Source: Liolophura sinensis (lineage: Eukaryota; Mollusca; Polyplacophora; Chitonida; Chitonidae). Taken from it: 64,000 nucleotides of DNA. The stretch spans positions 20,085,338 through 20,149,337 of the forward strand of contig NC_088302.1 of assembly GCF_032854445.1 (NCBI RefSeq). The letters are read 5' to 3'. The translations under genes were made by a program, and so were the position numbers. Shown here piece by piece: positions 48,600-58,662 of this stretch. Under the pieces are notes generated by a model, which saw only the letters and a program-made list of their open reading frames with translations, did not search any database and was not told the DNA's origin. Every line of letters starts with the position of its first letter. Position 1 is the first letter of the stretch.

Positions 48600-50485
48600 A
48601 TACATCTAATATTTTTAAAACATGTATTTTTAGACATTTAAGGTGATTATATGTACGTATGTTTGGTTTTTAACGTCAGGTTATTATATTCATAATATAA
48701 GTATAAATATATAATACATCCCGTAAGTGTATTAACATCATAACAGCTGCTTATAAAATTGTTTTCTACGTGTTGAGACCTTCTGCTTTGTTTGATGCAC
48801 AGATAATAATCTGTAAACAATCACGTGTACCCTCTTTCCCCCTCCCCAGCCCCGATATTGTCGCCTCTCCCACACGCGGGTTTACGGTCTGTTTTCTCAG
48901 TCTCACGCGTTGTCCTGTCGTCGCGGCGTTTTTCGCCAGTGTATTGTGACATATATCGTCTACTTGCTTAAAGGATTGAGGTTTTTCATCACGACACTTT
49001 GAGACTATTTTAGATTTTTTGGCCACAGATATTTCAAACATTTTTAATGTGAAGCGAGCAAACAGTTTTGTCAGTCGTCGATCAACCGACATAAAAGGGC
49101 GCTATAAAAGATTCTCACGTGTCATCTCAAGTCATAGTCCGTCACAGAGCGGCTTTTTTCCCGCACGTTAGCACCGGCCTTTGGGGAAAATTACTTGTGT
49201 CTGCCTTCATTTCTCTACTGAAAGCCTGCTTTGTTTGAATTTCAGTTTATGCGGATTTATCCTTCATATCTCAGGTCATCCCCCACACATACCATACGCA
49301 CACCTCACCCACGTCACCCGCACCAGGATGTCTGTTCATCTTCCCCCACTGCTTTCTCAGACGCCCGTCATACGCCTTGGATATTTATAACTTCCTAACA
49401 CATCTTTTGTACATCAAGAGCTCCTGGCGTCTTAGACATGGAAAGGGACTGCTCGTTTCTTTACCAAAAATCTTTGTTATTTATAATCCCGTTATTTTCC
49501 TAGCCGGAAAAGACTTACTGGATTAGCTGTTATCTTACACCATGTAGGAGACGAAAGTTCAGTTTCAGGTTTGGCCTTATCCTCAAAAGAGGAGAAAAAG
49601 TCAAGTAATCATTACATCTTTCAAGTAATCATTACATCTTTCAAGTACACGATCTTTACATCGTGGTACTTCGTCCCTTGCCGTTTTATAGTATATGTTG
49701 ATAAAAGTCAAATATCTCTATAAATATGTGAGTATATAAAACAGTTTAATCCATTGATCTCAAAATGGAATTAAATCAGTTTTTACTACTCCGGCTCCCG
49801 TCGTAAATCAAGGAGTTTCATCAGTTAGCTTGCGAATGGCTGCGATTTAAAACCATAAACTTGATATCTGCTGGACAAGCTTTTTGCCCTTTCCAATTCA
49901 GAGGCCTTTATAGGATTGCCCATTGGAATAGGTCTTCATGAGTATTTTCCGATTGATGTGCAAACGGCGACGGAGACGAAACGATATTATTTTTCCAAAA
50001 TTTTAAATAAAAAACGAAAGAAAAGACAAAAAAATAAGGCGCGTTGAGATGGATAGATGCCAAAGTTGGGTGGATCATCGTACCATTATACAAATCTGGA
50101 AGATATTCTCTTTAGAGGAGAATGGGGTAAGCAGATTATGTCAGAGGGGTCAGTGTAACCCCACGTGACACAGTCTATGGCTTCCCGTGGTGCTAATCCG
50201 GCTTGGGAAAGAGCGTCTTAACACCGGTATTATGGAGAGGCGCCTTGTTGCACTTCCGCTATGGGACTTCTCGTGCCGAAGACAGTCAACGTCTGCGTGT
50301 AGACATGTTTCTCTTTTGTCATTGCATAAAGGCTTTCAAGCTACTGAATTCTTGATCTTGATATGATAGCAGTTCGTTAACTGTGACCTCTTGGTATAGC
50401 GAAATAATTTTTCTGGAAATAAATATTGAGTAGTTATGTTCATTTCACAGATAAACTTCTCATTCCCTGTGCTCTTTCTACATTG
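48600..50485. other. Non-coding stretch with a promoter-like site
   Basis: No gene recognised. The 108-codon minus-strand frame at 48766-49092 has a basic, protein-like composition but no known domain. A short direct repeat (CAAGTAATCATTACATCTTT) lies at about 49600-49640. Confidence 0.35.
49103..49110 (+). promoter_or_regulatory. Candidate TATA box
   Basis: TATAAAAG in a GC-flanked context (GGGCGCTATAAAAGATTC). An Inr-like TCATAGT lies about 27 bases further on. No recognisable coding exon follows within 1 kb, so a real promoter here would serve a distant first coding exon or a non-coding RNA. Confidence 0.25.
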
Positions 50486-50826
50486 AAAAATGCTCACTGA
50501 CTGAGCTCACCCTACAGTGAAAATGCTTGTGCTCATTCTAGAGTGAAAATGATTACTAATTGTGCTCAAGGTACAGTGAAAATGCTTACTGATTGTGCTC
50601 AAGCTACAGTGAAAATGTTTACTGATTGTGCTCACCCTATTATGAAAATGCTTACTGATTGTGCTGACCCTACAGTGAAAATGCTTACTGCTTGTGCTCA
50701 TTCTAGAGTGAAAATGAATACTAATTGTGCTCAAGTTACAGTGAAAATGCTTACTGCTTGTGTTCATTCTAGAGTAAAAATGATTACTGATTGTGCTCAC
50801 TCTACTGTGAAAATGCTTACTGATTG

Positions 50827-51098
50827 TTTTTTTGTTTTTTTTTTTTTTTGGTTGGTGTTTACGCCGTACTCAAGAATATTTCACTTATACGAAGGCTGAC
50901 AGCAATATGGTGGGTGGAAACCGGGCACAGCCCGGAGAAACCCACGACCATCCAAAGCTGGTGGCAGACCTTCCCACTTACGGCCGGAGAGGAAGCCAGC
51001 ATTAGCTAGATTTGAACTCACAGCGACCGGATTGGTGAGAGGCTCCTGGGTCATGACGCTGCGCTAGCGCGCTAACCGACTGAGCCACGGAGGCCCCA
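50827..51098 (-). mobile_element. SINE-B, full-length copy with target-site duplication
   Basis: On the minus strand the tRNA-like head starts near 51097 (GGGGCCTCCGTGGCTCAGTC, A-box region TGGCTCAGTCGG, B-box-like GAGTTCAAATC). The body has GGCCGTAAGTGGGAAGGTCT and GTGGGTTTCTCCGGGCTGTG, and the tail is TTGAGTACGGCGTAAACACC plus an A-rich end. CTTACTGAT/CTTACTAAT flank it (about 50816-50824 and 51099-51107). This is the reference copy used for the other SINE-B calls. Confidence 0.9.
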
Positions 51099-51284
51099 CT
51101 TACTAATAGTGCTCACCCTACTGTGAAAATGCTTACTGATTGTGCTCACCATACTTTGAAAATGCTTATTAATTATACTCACCCTACTGTGAAAATGCTT
51201 TTTGATTGTGCTCACTCTACAGTGAAAATGCTTACCGACTGTGCTCATTCTACAGTGAAAATGCTTTCCGTTTATGCTCATTCT

Positions 51285-51400
51285 GGTCGTGGGTTTCCCC
51301 CGGGCTCTGCGCGGTTTCCACCCACCATTATGCTGGCTGCCGTGGTATAAGTGAAATAAAATAAGTAAAACACTAATGAAATAAATAAATAAATAAATTG
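51285..51400 (+). mobile_element. SINE-B, 5'-truncated, inside the minisatellite
   Basis: GTCGTGGGTTTCCCCCGGGC ... CCACCCACCATTATGCTGGC ... GTATAAGTGAAATAAAATAA, then an (AAAT)n tail. The internal TTGAGTACGGCG block is deleted. The flanks are minisatellite units, so a target duplication cannot be told from the repeat. Confidence 0.85.
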
Positions 51401-52006
51401 TGCTCATTCTACAGTGAAAATGCTTACTGTTTGTGCTCATTATACAGTGAAAATGCTTACGGTCTGTGCTCATTCTACAGTGAAAATGATTACTGATTGT
51501 GCTCAAGCTAGAGTGAAAATGATTACTGATTGTGCTCACCCCACGGTGAAATTGCTAACTGTTTGTGCTAATTCTACAGTGAAAATGCTTTCTGACTGAG
51601 CTCATTCTAGAGTGAAAATGATTACTGATTGTGCTCATCCTAAAGTGAAAATGCTTACCATTTGTGGTCATTCTACGGTGAAAATGCTTAGTGTTTGTGC
51701 TAACTCTACAGTTAAAATGCTTACTGCTTGTGTTCATTCTACAATCAAAATGCTAGCCGTTTGTGCTCATTCTACAGTAAAAATTGTTTACGGTTTGTGC
51801 TAATTATACACTGAAAATGCTTACTGATTGTGCTCGTTCTACAGTGAAAATGCTCACTGACTGTGCTCATCCTACATTTGAAATGATTATTGATCTTGCT
51901 CATCCTAAAGTGAAAATCATACAGATTGTGTTGATTCTACAGTGGAAAATGGTTAACGGATTGTACCCATTCTGTTCTTTCCATTCCATTCAATGTTGGA
52001 AAAAAA

Positions 52007-52250
52007 TACTCACTGCCTGTGCTCATACTACTGTAACGGTAAAAATACTCACAGTCTGTGCTCATACTACTGTAACGGTGAAAGTACTCACAGTCTGTGC
52101 TCAAACTACTGTAACGGTAAAAGTACTCACAGTCTGTGCTCATACTACTGTAACGGTAAAAGTACTCACAGCCTGTGCTCATACTACTGTAACGGTAAAA
52201 GTACTCACAGTCTGTGCTCATACTACTGTAACGGTAAAAATACTCATAAT
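52007..52250. repeat. 39-bp subfamily of the 33-bp minisatellite
   Basis: Six near-identical units TCACAGTCTGTGCTCATACT followed by ACTGTAACGGTAAAAGTAC. They differ from the 33-bp unit mainly by 6 extra bases (ACGGTA). Much more homogeneous than the rest of the array, hence recently amplified. Confidence 0.9.
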
Positions 52251-52420
52251 CATTTATTGTGCTCACATTATACATGTAGTATGAGTACACTTTGGTTGAC
52301 TTCGTACTACAGGAAATATGGTCATTGATTTTTGCTCAAAACATAGTATAAATGTTCATTTATTTTTGTGATTATTCTACCGTGAAAATACCTACTGACT
52401 GGTCAAACGGCAGGTAAGTG

Positions 52421-54164
52421 AGTGATATATAGTGTTCAAATGACAAACTACCGTTACATTGAGGATAAACACAATACCATATTGACTCATATATATGCAG
52501 AGGAACAATGTACACAGACGAATGTAATACTTTAGCAAAATATATTTTTCCAGTATATGCAATAATATTGCAATATTCGTTCACATACATCAAGAGGTGT
52601 AATCTATCATAAAGGGTCAAAATTCCCACAAGTCCCGGATGTTCATCAGTATTGCCCTGTGTGACAAATGTGCATGGTGTCCATGATCAGATCGTGTTAT
52701 CGCTCTGTTTGTGTTGTTTTGGAGGGCATATTGCTCCCACGTTTTCGGTTATGGGAAATTTGAAGCGCCTAGTTCTTTTCATTTTGAGCCTCGTACTGGG
52801 TGATTTTAAGTCCGAACTTGGGCAATCAAGTACAGGGTTCATGGGATTTAAATGTGAAATTATTAAGCATATGAAGTGACTCTTCATGGGAAGTACTTAT
52901 ATGAAGAAACAAGAGAGTGGTGTTAAATGCTAGAGTCATCTCTCAACCAAGGCATTAGGATCTATCCTATTATAGCATACAAGGTTCCAGCCTAATAAGT
53001 TGCTATGGCAAACAACTGTTCAGGTATATTTCTGAGAAAGACCATTCACACACAATATTTATTCTCCGTTTGCTGTCCAATAGTTCTTCACAAACGCCTT
53101 CACTGCGGGGTTGTAAAGTGTTATCAGTCAACAAACGCACCCACGGACTATTATCCACCAACGTGTGTTTCAGAGTCTGGCTACACTCAAAAAATTCATG
53201 TTAATATTAACAGAAAGTCTGTTGTTTGAGTGATGCTAAAATGTTTTCTGGTATTGCAACAGATTATTCTATCAAACATAACACATTCTATTAATTCAAC
53301 ATACACATTCTATTAGACCAACAGAATATTATGTCGAATATGACACTGTATTATTCATTTTTTTTTGAGTGTACAAAAAGAATTTATTTAGCGGTCATGT
53401 ATATAACTGTTTAATGAATTCCACTACGTCACCAAGCCGATGTCGTTCAGGAATACTAATGTAGTAACAGAGAAAGCCTCAATCATCAAAGGGGTCTCTG
53501 GGCCTCTATATATTCAAATGTCAAACTACTGGAAATAGTAGGTACTGGATTATCAAACACGATCTTTTCACACTAACAAAATGATGTCGCCACCAAGGTC
53601 AGGATCGTAATGCAAGTTTACATATTTGTTTATGGGGCGGTACTTGAGTCTTAAGTCAATGAGAGTTCAAAGGTGGTAATACAACTGTTCTGATCAAAGA
53701 GAACAAGACTGTGTAAATAGTGTGCTAATAGGGTACTGGAGTATAGTGTTTGGTTAGCACTCAAGATTCTATAACGTACGATCAAGGACATAGTGGGATA
53801 AATTTAGAACCATCTTAATAAACAGGACATTATGTAAGAAATTGTGTCCCGAAATGTTTTCGGTGAGCAATTTATAAGCAAGTGTTTTCTTCTTTTTTGC
53901 CATTACAATTTACTTTGTATTGAAACATGCCTGAAGGCAAATGTAGCACCTTGCATCAGGATGTTAGTCTTAGAAACTAATTTATACCCAGGTACCCCTC
54001 AGTTTTGAACCTTTTAACCTTTCACAGATCAAAAGACATTCATATGTCAACCAAAATACCTTTCAAAGGAAAATACTCCAAATAAAGTATACATACACGG
54101 AAAGAAAGTTATGAGAGAGAATTTTGCGCTCAATTATCCGGCCCACCATAGACAGGAAAAGCAG
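52421..54164. other. Non-coding stretch
   Basis: No gene recognised apart from the small inverted-repeat element at 53182-53373. A partial R2-like segment lies near 54030-54070 (AGACATTCATATGTCAACCA). Confidence 0.4.
53182..53373. mobile_element. Short MITE-like element
   Basis: The left end TACACTCAAAAAATTCATG is mirrored by the right end ATTTTTTTTGAGTGTA. TA at both outer edges fits a TA target. The interior is AT-rich with two copies of ACATTCTATTA and no ORF. Confidence 0.5.
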
Positions 54165-54260
54165 AACAGTGACGACAGGTACATAGTTGGTAACACGTAA
54201 CCGGTGAAATACAGCCTCTTGTCAGTTTACCTGAGTTAGGGTTTTATTCTAAGGCAGCAT
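54165..54260 (+). repeat. R1 repeat copy
   Basis: TGACGACAGGTACATAGTTG, AACACGTAACCGGTGAAATA, GCCTCTTGTCAGTTTACCTG, GGGTTTTATTCT. The 3' part is missing. Confidence 0.65.
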
Positions 54261-54784
54261 CATATACGCCCACCAGCACCGTGACTTCTGCAAAATAATG
54301 TTAACAAATGCACTGAAGATATTTGCAATTTATTCACTGGTCTAGAATTACTTAAAAATTGCGTGCTGTCATCACATTTAATATGTGTTCACATTAAATC
54401 AAAAGGGAAATGGCTGTAATAATGGTGTGTCTGGTGCTTAGTTTTAGCATTGTAATCTTAGGACTAATAGAGTGATACCCCTATGGCGTGACTAGTTCTT
54501 TAGGTGTACCATACTCGCTGATCGTCAGGATATTAACATTATAAAGTTGACTCCAGATGGTCACAGAAAGACACTTTTTTTGCATGCGTTGGACATTGTT
54601 TTCACACTGTAGTACTCCTGAGGAACTGATCTGTCTTAGTTTAATCCTCGAATTTCCTGTAATTTCTACACTATGAAGAGAGGTAGAATATTGATGAGCC
54701 AGAGATCTATGTTTTTCATCGAACCATTCACAATATTTTAACAAGAAGCTAATTATTATTCTTGAGCTAAGCTACTAGACAAAA
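54261..54784. other. Stretch before the 30-bp minisatellite
   Basis: No gene recognised. The 87-codon minus-strand frame at 54481-54744 has no recognisable domain. Confidence 0.4.
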
Positions 54785-56317
54785 TACCACTGATGCCACT
54801 AGGTAATATTCCACTTATATGTATGCTACTAGGTAATATTCCACTTACATGTATGCTACTAGGTAATATTCCACTTATATGTATGCTACTAGGTAATATT
54901 CCACTTATATGTATGCCACTAGGTAATATTCCACTTATATGTATGCTACTAGGTAATATTCCACTTATATGTATGCCACTAGGTAATATTCCACTTATAT
55001 GTATGCTATTAGGTAATATTCCACTTATATGTATGCTATTAGGTAATATTCCACTTATATGTATGCTACTAGGTAATATTCCACTTATATGTATGCTACT
55101 AGGTAATATTCCACTTATATGTATGCTACTAGGTAATATTCCACTTATATGTATGCTACTAGGTAATATTCCACTTATATGTATGCCACTAGGTAATATT
55201 CCACTTATATGTATGCTACTAGGTAATATTCCATTTATATGTATGCCAATAGGTAATATTCCACTTATATATATGCTACTAGGTAATATTCCACTTATAT
55301 GTATGCTACTAGGTAATATTCCACTTATATGTATGCTACTAGGTAATATCCCACTTATATATATGCTACTAGGTAATATTCCATTTATATGTATGCCACT
55401 AGGTAATATTCCACTTATATGTATGCTACTAGGTAATATTCCACTTGCATGTATGCTACTAGGTAATATTCCACTTATATGTATGCTACTAGGTAATATT
55501 CCACTTATATGTATGCTACTAGGTAATATTCCACTTACATGTATGCTACTAGGTAATATTCCACTTATATGTATGCTACTAGGTAATATTCCACTTATAT
55601 GTATGCCAATAGGTAATATTCCACTTACATGTTTGCTACTAGGTAATATTCCACTTACATGTATGCCAATAGGTAATATTCCACTTGTATGTATGCCAAT
55701 AGGTAATATTCCACTTGCATGTATGCTACTAGGTAATATTCCACTTATATGTATGCTACTAGGTAATATTCCACTTATATGTATGCTGCTAGGTAATATT
55801 CCACTTATATGTATGCTACTAGGTAATATTCCACTTATATGTATGCTACTAGGTAATATTCCACTTATATGTATGCTACTAGGTAATATTCCATTTAAAT
55901 GTATGCCACTAGGTAATATTCCACTTGCATGTATGCTACTAGGTAATATTCCACTTATATGTATGCTTCTAGGTAATATTCCACTTGTATGTATGCTGCT
56001 AGGTAATATTCCACTTGTATGTATGCCAATAGGTAATATTCCACTTACATGTATGCTACTAGGTAATATTCCACTTATATGTATGCTACTATGTAATATT
56101 CCACTTGTATGTATGCCAATAGGTAATATTCCACTTACATGTTTGCCAATAGGTAATATTCCACTTACATGTATGCCAATAGGTAATATTCCACTTGTAT
56201 GTATGCCAATAGGTAATATTCCACTTACATGTATGCTACTAGGTAATATTCCACTTATATGTATGCTACTAGGTAATATTCCACTTATATGTATGCTACT
56301 AGGCAATATTCCACTTA
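54785..56317. repeat. 30-bp minisatellite, about 50 units, open on both strands
   Basis: Unit CCACTTATATGTATGCTACT followed by AGGTAATATT. From 54841 to 56281 every 60-base step begins with the same phase, so 48 consecutive units show no insertion or deletion. Variation is confined to a few positions (TATAT/TACAT/TGTAT/TGCAT and CTACT/CCACT/CCAAT). One frame on each strand is stop-free: plus (LGNIPLICML)n, minus (SGILPSSIHI)n. Most variants change residues in both readings. There is no signal peptide, start context or flanking domain, so a non-coding minisatellite is the better reading. Confidence 0.95.
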
Positions 56318-56888
56318 TACCACTAGGAAATAATCCACTTATACCACTAGGTAATATTCCACTTACACCACTAGGTAATATTCCACTCATGCCACAAGCT
56401 AATATTCCACTTATGCGACTAGGCAATATTCCACTTACACCACTAGGTAATATTCCACTTACACCACTAGGTAATATTCTACTCATACCACAAGCTAATA
56501 TTCCACTTATGCGACTAGGTAATATTCCACTTATACCACTAGGTAATATTCCACTTATGCTGCTAGGTAATATTCCACTCATACCGCAAGCTAATATTCC
56601 ACTTATACCACAAGGTAATATTCCACTTATACCACTAGGTAATATTCCACGTATACCACAAGGTAATATTCCACTTATACCACTAGGTAATATTCCACTT
56701 ATACCACTAGGTAATATTCCACTTAAACCACTAGGTAATATTCCACTTACCCCACAAGTGAACATTCCCCTTATACCACAAAATAATATTCCACTTACAC
56801 CACTAGGTAATATTCCACTTACACCACAAGTGAACATTCCCCTTATACCACAAAATAATATTCCACTTACACCACAAGGTAATATTTG
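56318..56888. repeat. 24-bp derivative of the 30-bp minisatellite
   Basis: Unit CCACTTATACCACTAGGTAA followed by TATT, the 30-bp unit lacking six bases around GTATGC. About 23 units. Variants CCACAAGCTAAT and CCACAAGTGAACATTCCCC form small higher-order blocks; a 72-bp block is duplicated at about 56733-56876. The frame stays open on both strands across the 30/24 boundary. Confidence 0.93.
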
Positions 56889-58662
56889 CTAAAATGTTCT
56901 GCACAGTGTATGATTTATCCTTTATGCAAACTATTCTACACGTCGCAGACATGCCACTGTTTTGCATACACGCTATTACGTCAAATAAGTCTATCGATTT
57001 CATTTTCTGGGTATGCCAAATAGAGTTATTTCCCTTGAAAATACCAAATCTTCCACCTGGACACATTTTCTGAGTAAAGTCTTGATGAAATGATGTTTCC
57101 TGCACATGTCGACTATTTTGGAGTATAGACCGATGTATTCACGAGCTTGACTCATGAGTGTCGACTTTGTTACGAAATATTCCGAGGTCAGTACGAGCTT
57201 TCCAGAGCCCATTACCATTGCTGTACAATTTCCAGTATTTTACTGTGTTGGAATTGTGGGGATTTGACAGAAATAATTCCTTTGCAGTCTGTTATCCAAG
57301 TCAATGGCTATCTAAAGCGGTTCAAGGTAAACGATTCAGATTTATGTAATGTTTGCCACACCGTGGAAAACATGCTTGAAAATGCTTTACCCGTCTAAAA
57401 ACGTAAATTTAGTTTTTAAAGCCATTGGGATATGTGGTACGTTTTTAATTATTGTATGTTGGATACTCACATTTCAGGTTCCAATATACATGTATTCTAT
57501 CATTAGATGACAACTGTCCATTAGGATAATCAGATTCCCTTGAAACGCATTAAATCATTCTATGTCACGGAGTCGCCATCCCTTTGTCTTTAGTGGGGCA
57601 CTTGTACATTTTATTGTGAGGGAAGTTTGCGCTCTCCGAGTGCTTTGTAGTTTTCATAAGTGTCATTTCTCGAGACGATATTTTAGTGAAATCAGTGAAT
57701 TCAACATCGGGCCTTGCTCTAACCTTGCTCATAGCTTCTTTGCATTGTTTTAATCTTATTGTATGTTAAATATGATGACAATACAGCATTTGAATTGACT
57801 CTAGATAAGTAACGTCTAATATCTTGCAATTAACACCAATGCATTTTTTTCTTAATTCTGTTTAAGCCATGCTGCTAGCGGGAGGTTTGGGGGGACATAA
57901 CTGGATACTAAATAATCATTTACAACATTTAGAACAAAACCCAAACTGAGGTAAATTGTCAAGCGGTCGTATTTCAACGGCTACGAGTGACCAATTTGCC
58001 AGCTATCACACTATCGTTGCTGCTCTGGATGTACTCTCTGTGCTATAGGTCTTTAATTATAATTAACTACTCCCTCCTTCAGGACTCCGCCGTAATTTCT
58101 TATTATATATATTTTCTTCGTTAGTTTGCGTTGAACGTTGTCCTGGAAATGCACTGCTGATCTGTAACGTTCAGGATTTATATACGAATGTACATGTATG
58201 CAACGACGTCTAAGTTTTTGAATCTAAATATATGTCGTGTATTTCACAGTGGGAAGTCAGAAGGGAAAAAAAGTAGTCGGCACTTTCTGCAGCTGAATGA
58301 AGCTTTAGAAAAGGCGATGTCAGATAATGTACAATGTATAGAGTAGATACAGTTGAATGAAAACATCCCACCCTTTTATCAAATAACCTAACAGGAAATT
58401 TCAACTAATATGTAGGTTAGCACCACAAAGGTAACAAAAAGCCCGGCACTGTCCATATTCAGACATGCCAAGGGTAAATTTTAGTCCGACTCTTAGTAAC
58501 ATCATCAGAGGCATACCCCTGTCTACAGTTTATCAGAGGTGTTAAGATGCAAGCCTTATACATAAGATATCTTATGATCTAGAAGATGTAAGCTTTAGAT
58601 GTAAACCTTATGCATGTTATAGATCGCAGCTAAGAAGAGGACGACACCAGTACCGGCACAGG
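56889..58662. other. Stretch between minisatellite and LRR gene
   Basis: No gene recognised. An R1 copy in minus orientation lies at about 57935-58055 (complement of CACTCGTAGCCGTTGAAATA). The LRR-gene promoter should lie at the right end; no clear TATA was seen. Confidence 0.4.

Larger units (their letters stand above)
50486..52420. repeat. 33-bp minisatellite with 39-bp subfamily, interrupted by two SINEs
   Basis: Units are GTGCTCACCCTACAGTGA followed by AAATGCTTACTGATT. Because 33 is a multiple of 3, both strands stay open and encode 11-residue repeats (MLTDCAHSTVK on plus, a MSTISKHFHCR type on minus). Variation is free in both readings, which argues against coding. SINE-B copies interrupt it at 50827-51098 and 51285-51400. 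Confidence 0.93.

Noticed and set aside
50830-51097. Possible tRNA gene on the minus strand (GTGGCTCAGTCGGTTAGCGC)
   Set aside because: It has A- and B-box-like sequences but continues into the SINE-B body and tail with target-site duplications. It is a SINE head, not a functional tRNA gene.
50507-52290. Repeat proteins of MLTDCAHSTVK / MSTISKHFHCR type
   Set aside because: Same cause as above: a 33/39-bp minisatellite read in frame, broken by SINE insertions.
54756-56892. Two giant repeat proteins (693 and 699 codons), one on each strand
   Set aside because: Both follow from a stop-free repeat whose length is a multiple of 3. There is no signal peptide, no flanking domain, and unit variants change residues freely in both readings.
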